64,000 bases of DNA from Margaritifera margaritifera (taxonomy: Eukaryota > Mollusca > Bivalvia > Unionida > Margaritiferidae), in the NCBI GenBank assembly GCA_029931535.1, contig JAQPZY010001432.1:1754001-1818000 (forward strand), given 5' to 3'. Of the stretch, positions 61,094 through 64,000 are shown one piece after another. The position numbers were made by a program, and so were the translations under genes. The notes under the pieces were generated by a model. That model did not search any database. It was not told the DNA's origin and was given only the letters and a program-made list of their open reading frames with translations. Positions within the stretch are counted from its first letter, which is position 1; every line of letters begins with the position of its first letter.

Positions 61094-61314
61094 TACCATA
61101 TATACCCGTGTATAAGCCAATACCAACTGCAAACTGCATAGACCCAGATCTGCCATTGTATAATGCGCTGGCAGATCTGTGTCTATGCAGTTTGTAAGGA
61201 TTAATCAGTAGAACAAACATCATAGACCCTGATCTGCTGGCACATTATGTGACAGTAGATCAGGGTCTATGTTGTTTGCATTTGGACCCTGATTATGCGC
61301 GAGAATATATGGTA
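61094..61314 (-). mobile_element. Double-hairpin element, copy 19 (near-consensus)
   Basis: B precedes A. Ends TACCATATATACCCG and GCGAGAATATATGGTA. Both hairpins complete; spacer TAAGGATTAATCAGTAGAA. 221 bp. Confidence 0.95.
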
Positions 61315-61754
61315 TGTGAAAGAAGCCCAATAAAAAAAACCTCATATTTCCTCCTAAAAACTGAATAATGTTCTGTCAATGATTTACATTCAGACAAATA
61401 TCGTTTGTTCCCATCTCACAGAATTTGACAACCTACAATACTGAAAGCTTTCCTATCAAAGATACGGATAATTGAATTATGGCAGAGAAATCATGTGAAT
61501 GAAGTTATTCAGGGTTGGATTAAAAAAAATGAGAAATGTCTGCTGAGTTTAGTTTCATAAGTTTCCTGTAATGTATATGCCTGTAATGTATATACTGTAA
61601 TGTATATACTGTAATGTATATACTGACACACTGATGAGTAGTCACAGAAAAATTAATAAATATTTTGGTATAAATGCACGTAAGTTTGGAAACTCTAGGA
61701 TCATTCATTCTGACTGGACAGTCATTAAAACTGACTCATACTGCCACAGGTCAG
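61315..61754. other. Non-coding, with a 15-bp repeat
   Basis: CTGTAATGTATATAC repeats four times at about 61566-61625, one copy reading ATGC. Nothing else. Confidence 0.5.
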
Positions 61755-61973
61755 GTATTTACATTGTGACCAGCTTGTCCAGTCCAACTGCACACAACAT
61801 AGACACTGATCTGCCATTGCATAATGTGCCAGCAGATCAGGGTCTATGTTGTTTGTTCTACTGATTACTCCTAACAAACTGCACAGATCCAGATCTGCTG
61901 ACACATTATGTAATGGCAGATCAGTCTATGCAGTTTGCAGTTGGACCCGACTTATAAGCAGGTATAGACAGTA
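61755..61973 (+). mobile_element. Double-hairpin element, copy 20
   Basis: A precedes B. Left end eroded, right end GCAGGTATAGACAGTA. Hairpin A is nearly complete; hairpin B has lost a few stem bases (GCAGATCAGTCTATG). Confidence 0.9.
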
Positions 61974-62182
61974 ATCATAATATAATGATTAAACCTCCGT
62001 TTGTAGATTATATCAAAAGTATTTTTAAGGTAAGTAAATATGGAACAGACCCATAGGCAAACTGTACCATGAATCTATGGGTATTGACACAGGTATTTAT
62101 TAGATAAAATATGATAACTATCTTGGAATTTTTTACCACTGATACATGCTACAGACAGGTGTGTCTATAGTATGTGCAAGGT
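61974..62182. other. Spacer
   Basis: No supported feature. Confidence 0.4.
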
Positions 62183-62535
62183 GTATGTATGTATGTATGT
62201 ATGTATGTATGTATGTATGTATGTATGTATGTATGTATGTATGTATGTATGTATGTATGTATGTATGTATGTATGTATCTATGTATTTATATATGTATCT
62301 ATGTATGTATGTAAGTATGTAAGTATGTATGCATGTGTGTATGTATGCATGTATGTATGTTTGTATGTATGTATGAATGTATGTATGTATGTATGTGTAT
62401 GTGTGTATGTATGTATGTATGTATGTATGTATGTATGTATGTATGTATGTATGTATGTGTGTGTGTATGTATGTATGTATGTATGTATGTATGTATGTAT
62501 GTATGTATGTATGTATGTGTATGTATGTATGTGTG

Positions 62536-62567
<32 letters not shown>

Positions 62568-62687
62568 TGTATGTATGTATGTATGTATGTATGTATGTAT
62601 GTATGTATCTATGTATGTATATATGTATGTATGTGTGTGTGTGTATGTATGTATGTGTGTGTGTATATATATGTATGTATGTATGTA

Positions 62688-62718
<31 letters not shown>

Positions 62719-62764
62719 ATGTATGTATGTATGTATGTATGTATGTATGTATGTATGTATGTAT
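62183..62764. repeat. 580-bp GTAT/ATAC microsatellite
   Basis: GTAT repeats with GTGT, GTAA, CATG and TTTG interruptions. Read on the minus strand it is an ATAC tract directly at the 3' end of a LINE (TTAAATGCTAATACATAC). All long frames in it are periodicity artefacts. Confidence 0.97.
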
Positions 62765-64000
62765 TAGCATTTAACAATACTTCAGCACAAAGGCCATAAT
62801 GTGTCAACCAAAAGTTCTAAAAATGTAAAATGGAATTGCACAAAAAATATTAGGAAGATAAATCCTTCAAAATAAATGCAAAGACGAAGTACTACAAGAA
62901 AAAAGAGAAAAGGTAAAGATGTTAAAATTCTGTAAAATGTATATAAAGAAAAAATAAAGGTAAGAAATATAAAATCTTAACAATATTGAGTCAAAATTTA
63001 TTATATATACCCCATTACCTCAAAAAGTCCAAGACTGAGTTCACATAACAAACTTCTGTCTCACAGAGTGGAAATCAATACAATCGACAAGGATGTGTGC
63101 CACTGTCAGTGGACACTGGTAGGGTATGCTCTCTAGCTGAGGTTCATCCTTCAGGAGGTATGCATGAGTCAGGTATATCTGTCCTATATGCGAGTGGCAC
63201 AACACCACCTCATATCTACAATTTGTTCTATCCGAGTAATACCACCCTACTATGATGGATTTGATGTTATGAAGATTGTTTGTGAGTTTTCATTCCACAT
63301 ATTTTGATAAGTATATAGAACATGCCGATTTATATAATATTTGAAGTCAATATATAAAATATTCCATTCAGAAACAGATGACTGCAGGGCAGCTTTGGCT
63401 GCTTTATCTGCCCTTTCTTTACCTTAATACCAATGTGATTAGGCAAGCAACAGTACAGAATACTTTTTGTAGATCATATGAGCAAATCATGTTTCTGTAA
63501 GATCTGGGATATTAACGGGTTGTCAAAGGTAAATTTGCAAGGCTTTCAGTGTGGAAAGAGAATTCGAAAAGATGATGAAATTTATTTTTTGAGAGGTTTT
63601 TATGTAGTTCAAAGATATAAGTATGGCCATAATTGCTGCAGTAAAAATGGAGGCTTTATTTGGTAACCAGCTTCAGATGGAGCCATGGAGTGTTGCAATG
63701 GCAGCTCCAACCTTGTTTCCATCTTTCAAACCATCTGTATACAGGGACATATGACCATGATAGGAGACTCTGATTTTATTGAATTTACTCAAAAAAGTGA
63801 TATGATTTGTGGAGGATTTTTTGAATTGGCAAAGATCAAATATTATTTTGGGGGGTTTAGATAATCAGAGTGATGATTTTCGAACATGGAATTTTGTAGT
63901 ATTTCCAACGATGATTCTTGCTGTTTATAGGTGAGTACAGATTGTTGTACCAAACGGTGGAATGAAAATTTGGTTTCTTATAATACTGTACGGCGCATTA
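62765..64000 (-). mobile_element. I/Nimb-like LINE 3' part, runs off the window
   Basis: On the minus strand, from the window edge: RNase H, C-terminal tail, 3' non-coding region, then the ATAC tract. The 3' region shares a 23-base identical stretch with the copy at 14.2-15.3 kb (62921-62943 against 15176-15198) and also TATCTTCCT further on. Confidence 0.88.
63010..64000 (-). pseudogene. Broken RNase H and C-terminal tail of the I/Nimb-like LINE
   Basis: Seen on the minus strand: SLYTDGLKDGNKVGAAIATL (RNase H start; the usual TDGSK has Ser changed to Leu), then FTAAIMA where AEI is expected, so the catalytic Glu is lost, then SNSLSTLKALQ (third Asp is Asn, as in the other copy). Further on come GWYYSDRTN, VVLCHSHIGQIYLTHAYLLK, and CPLTVAHILVDCIDFHSVRQ. 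Reading requires changes of frame. Known: this order is the C-terminus of I/Nimb-type LINE ORF2. Inferred: dead copy, cut by the window end. The short plus-strand frame at 63478-63666 is its antisense. Confidence 0.85.

Noticed and set aside
62133..62807. Frames of 140-224 codons in Tyr/Val/Cys/Met or Ile/His/Thr/Tyr
   Set aside because: Translation of a GTAT/ATAC microsatellite; not a protein gene.
63478..63666. 62-codon plus-strand frame
   Set aside because: It is the antisense of the LINE RNase H region on the minus strand.

Overview
This is AT-rich eukaryotic DNA that is mostly intron or intergenic sequence full of repeats. It has no operons, no long intact genes, and spliceosomal signals around one clear exon. 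Several dispersed repeats look like those familiar from marine bivalve molluscs: ends reading GCTCACCTGGC...AGGTGAGCTAAAA, runs of 'gaccttgacctttgacc', 'aagatggccacc', and 'aagtttcatgaagatat'. A bivalve or other mollusc is therefore my best guess, from memory of repeat families and not from a search.

Host coding sequence is scarce. One convincing exon lies on the minus strand at 2228-2340. It encodes a sperm-tail PG-rich (SHIPPO/STPG) repeat segment with good splice sites and best resembles STPG2-type proteins. A short possible first coding exon lies at 50769-50814 on the same strand. If both belong to one gene, much of the window is its 5' introns.

The dominant content is mobile and repetitive. 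(1) About 20 copies of a ~220-bp element run from 954 to 61973. Its ends read TACCGTATATACTCGC, and it is made of two different long hairpins placed head to tail. I do not recognise it. (2) Other short inverted-repeat elements include three hAT-like ones, two of them with near-perfect and one with perfect 8-bp target duplications, plus TACAGT-ended families. (3) tRNA-derived SINEs lie near 11.6, 18.4, 30.0, 44.5, 48.9 and 57.7 kb. (4) There are two decayed LINE families: an I/Nimb-like RNase H fragment at 14.2-15.3 kb with a second copy on the minus strand at 62.8-64 kb, and a 5'-truncated second LINE at 15.3-18.4 kb.

Over the mobile elements lie many tandem arrays with units of 22 to 224 bp. 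Several have clearly grown inside a mobile element: a 75-bp hairpin unit in a TACAGT element, a 47-bp unit in a SINE, a 64-bp unit fused to the end of a double-hairpin element, a 36-bp unit inside a bivalve-type repeat, and a GTAT tract at a LINE 3' end. For the 61-bp array at 46.7-48.0 kb, an unexpanded paralogous locus is present 2 kb away.

Layout: 0-5 kb STPG exon and intron; 5-13.4 kb minisatellites and a bivalve-type repeat; 14-18.4 kb LINEs; 18.4-21.3 kb a direct duplication flanking a satellite; 21-30 kb dense inverted-repeat elements; 31-39 kb bivalve-type dispersed repeats; 39-46 kb largely empty; 46-52 kb satellites and a SINE; 52-58 kb sparse; 58-62 kb double-hairpin elements and the 64-bp satellite; 62-64 kb microsatellite and LINE.
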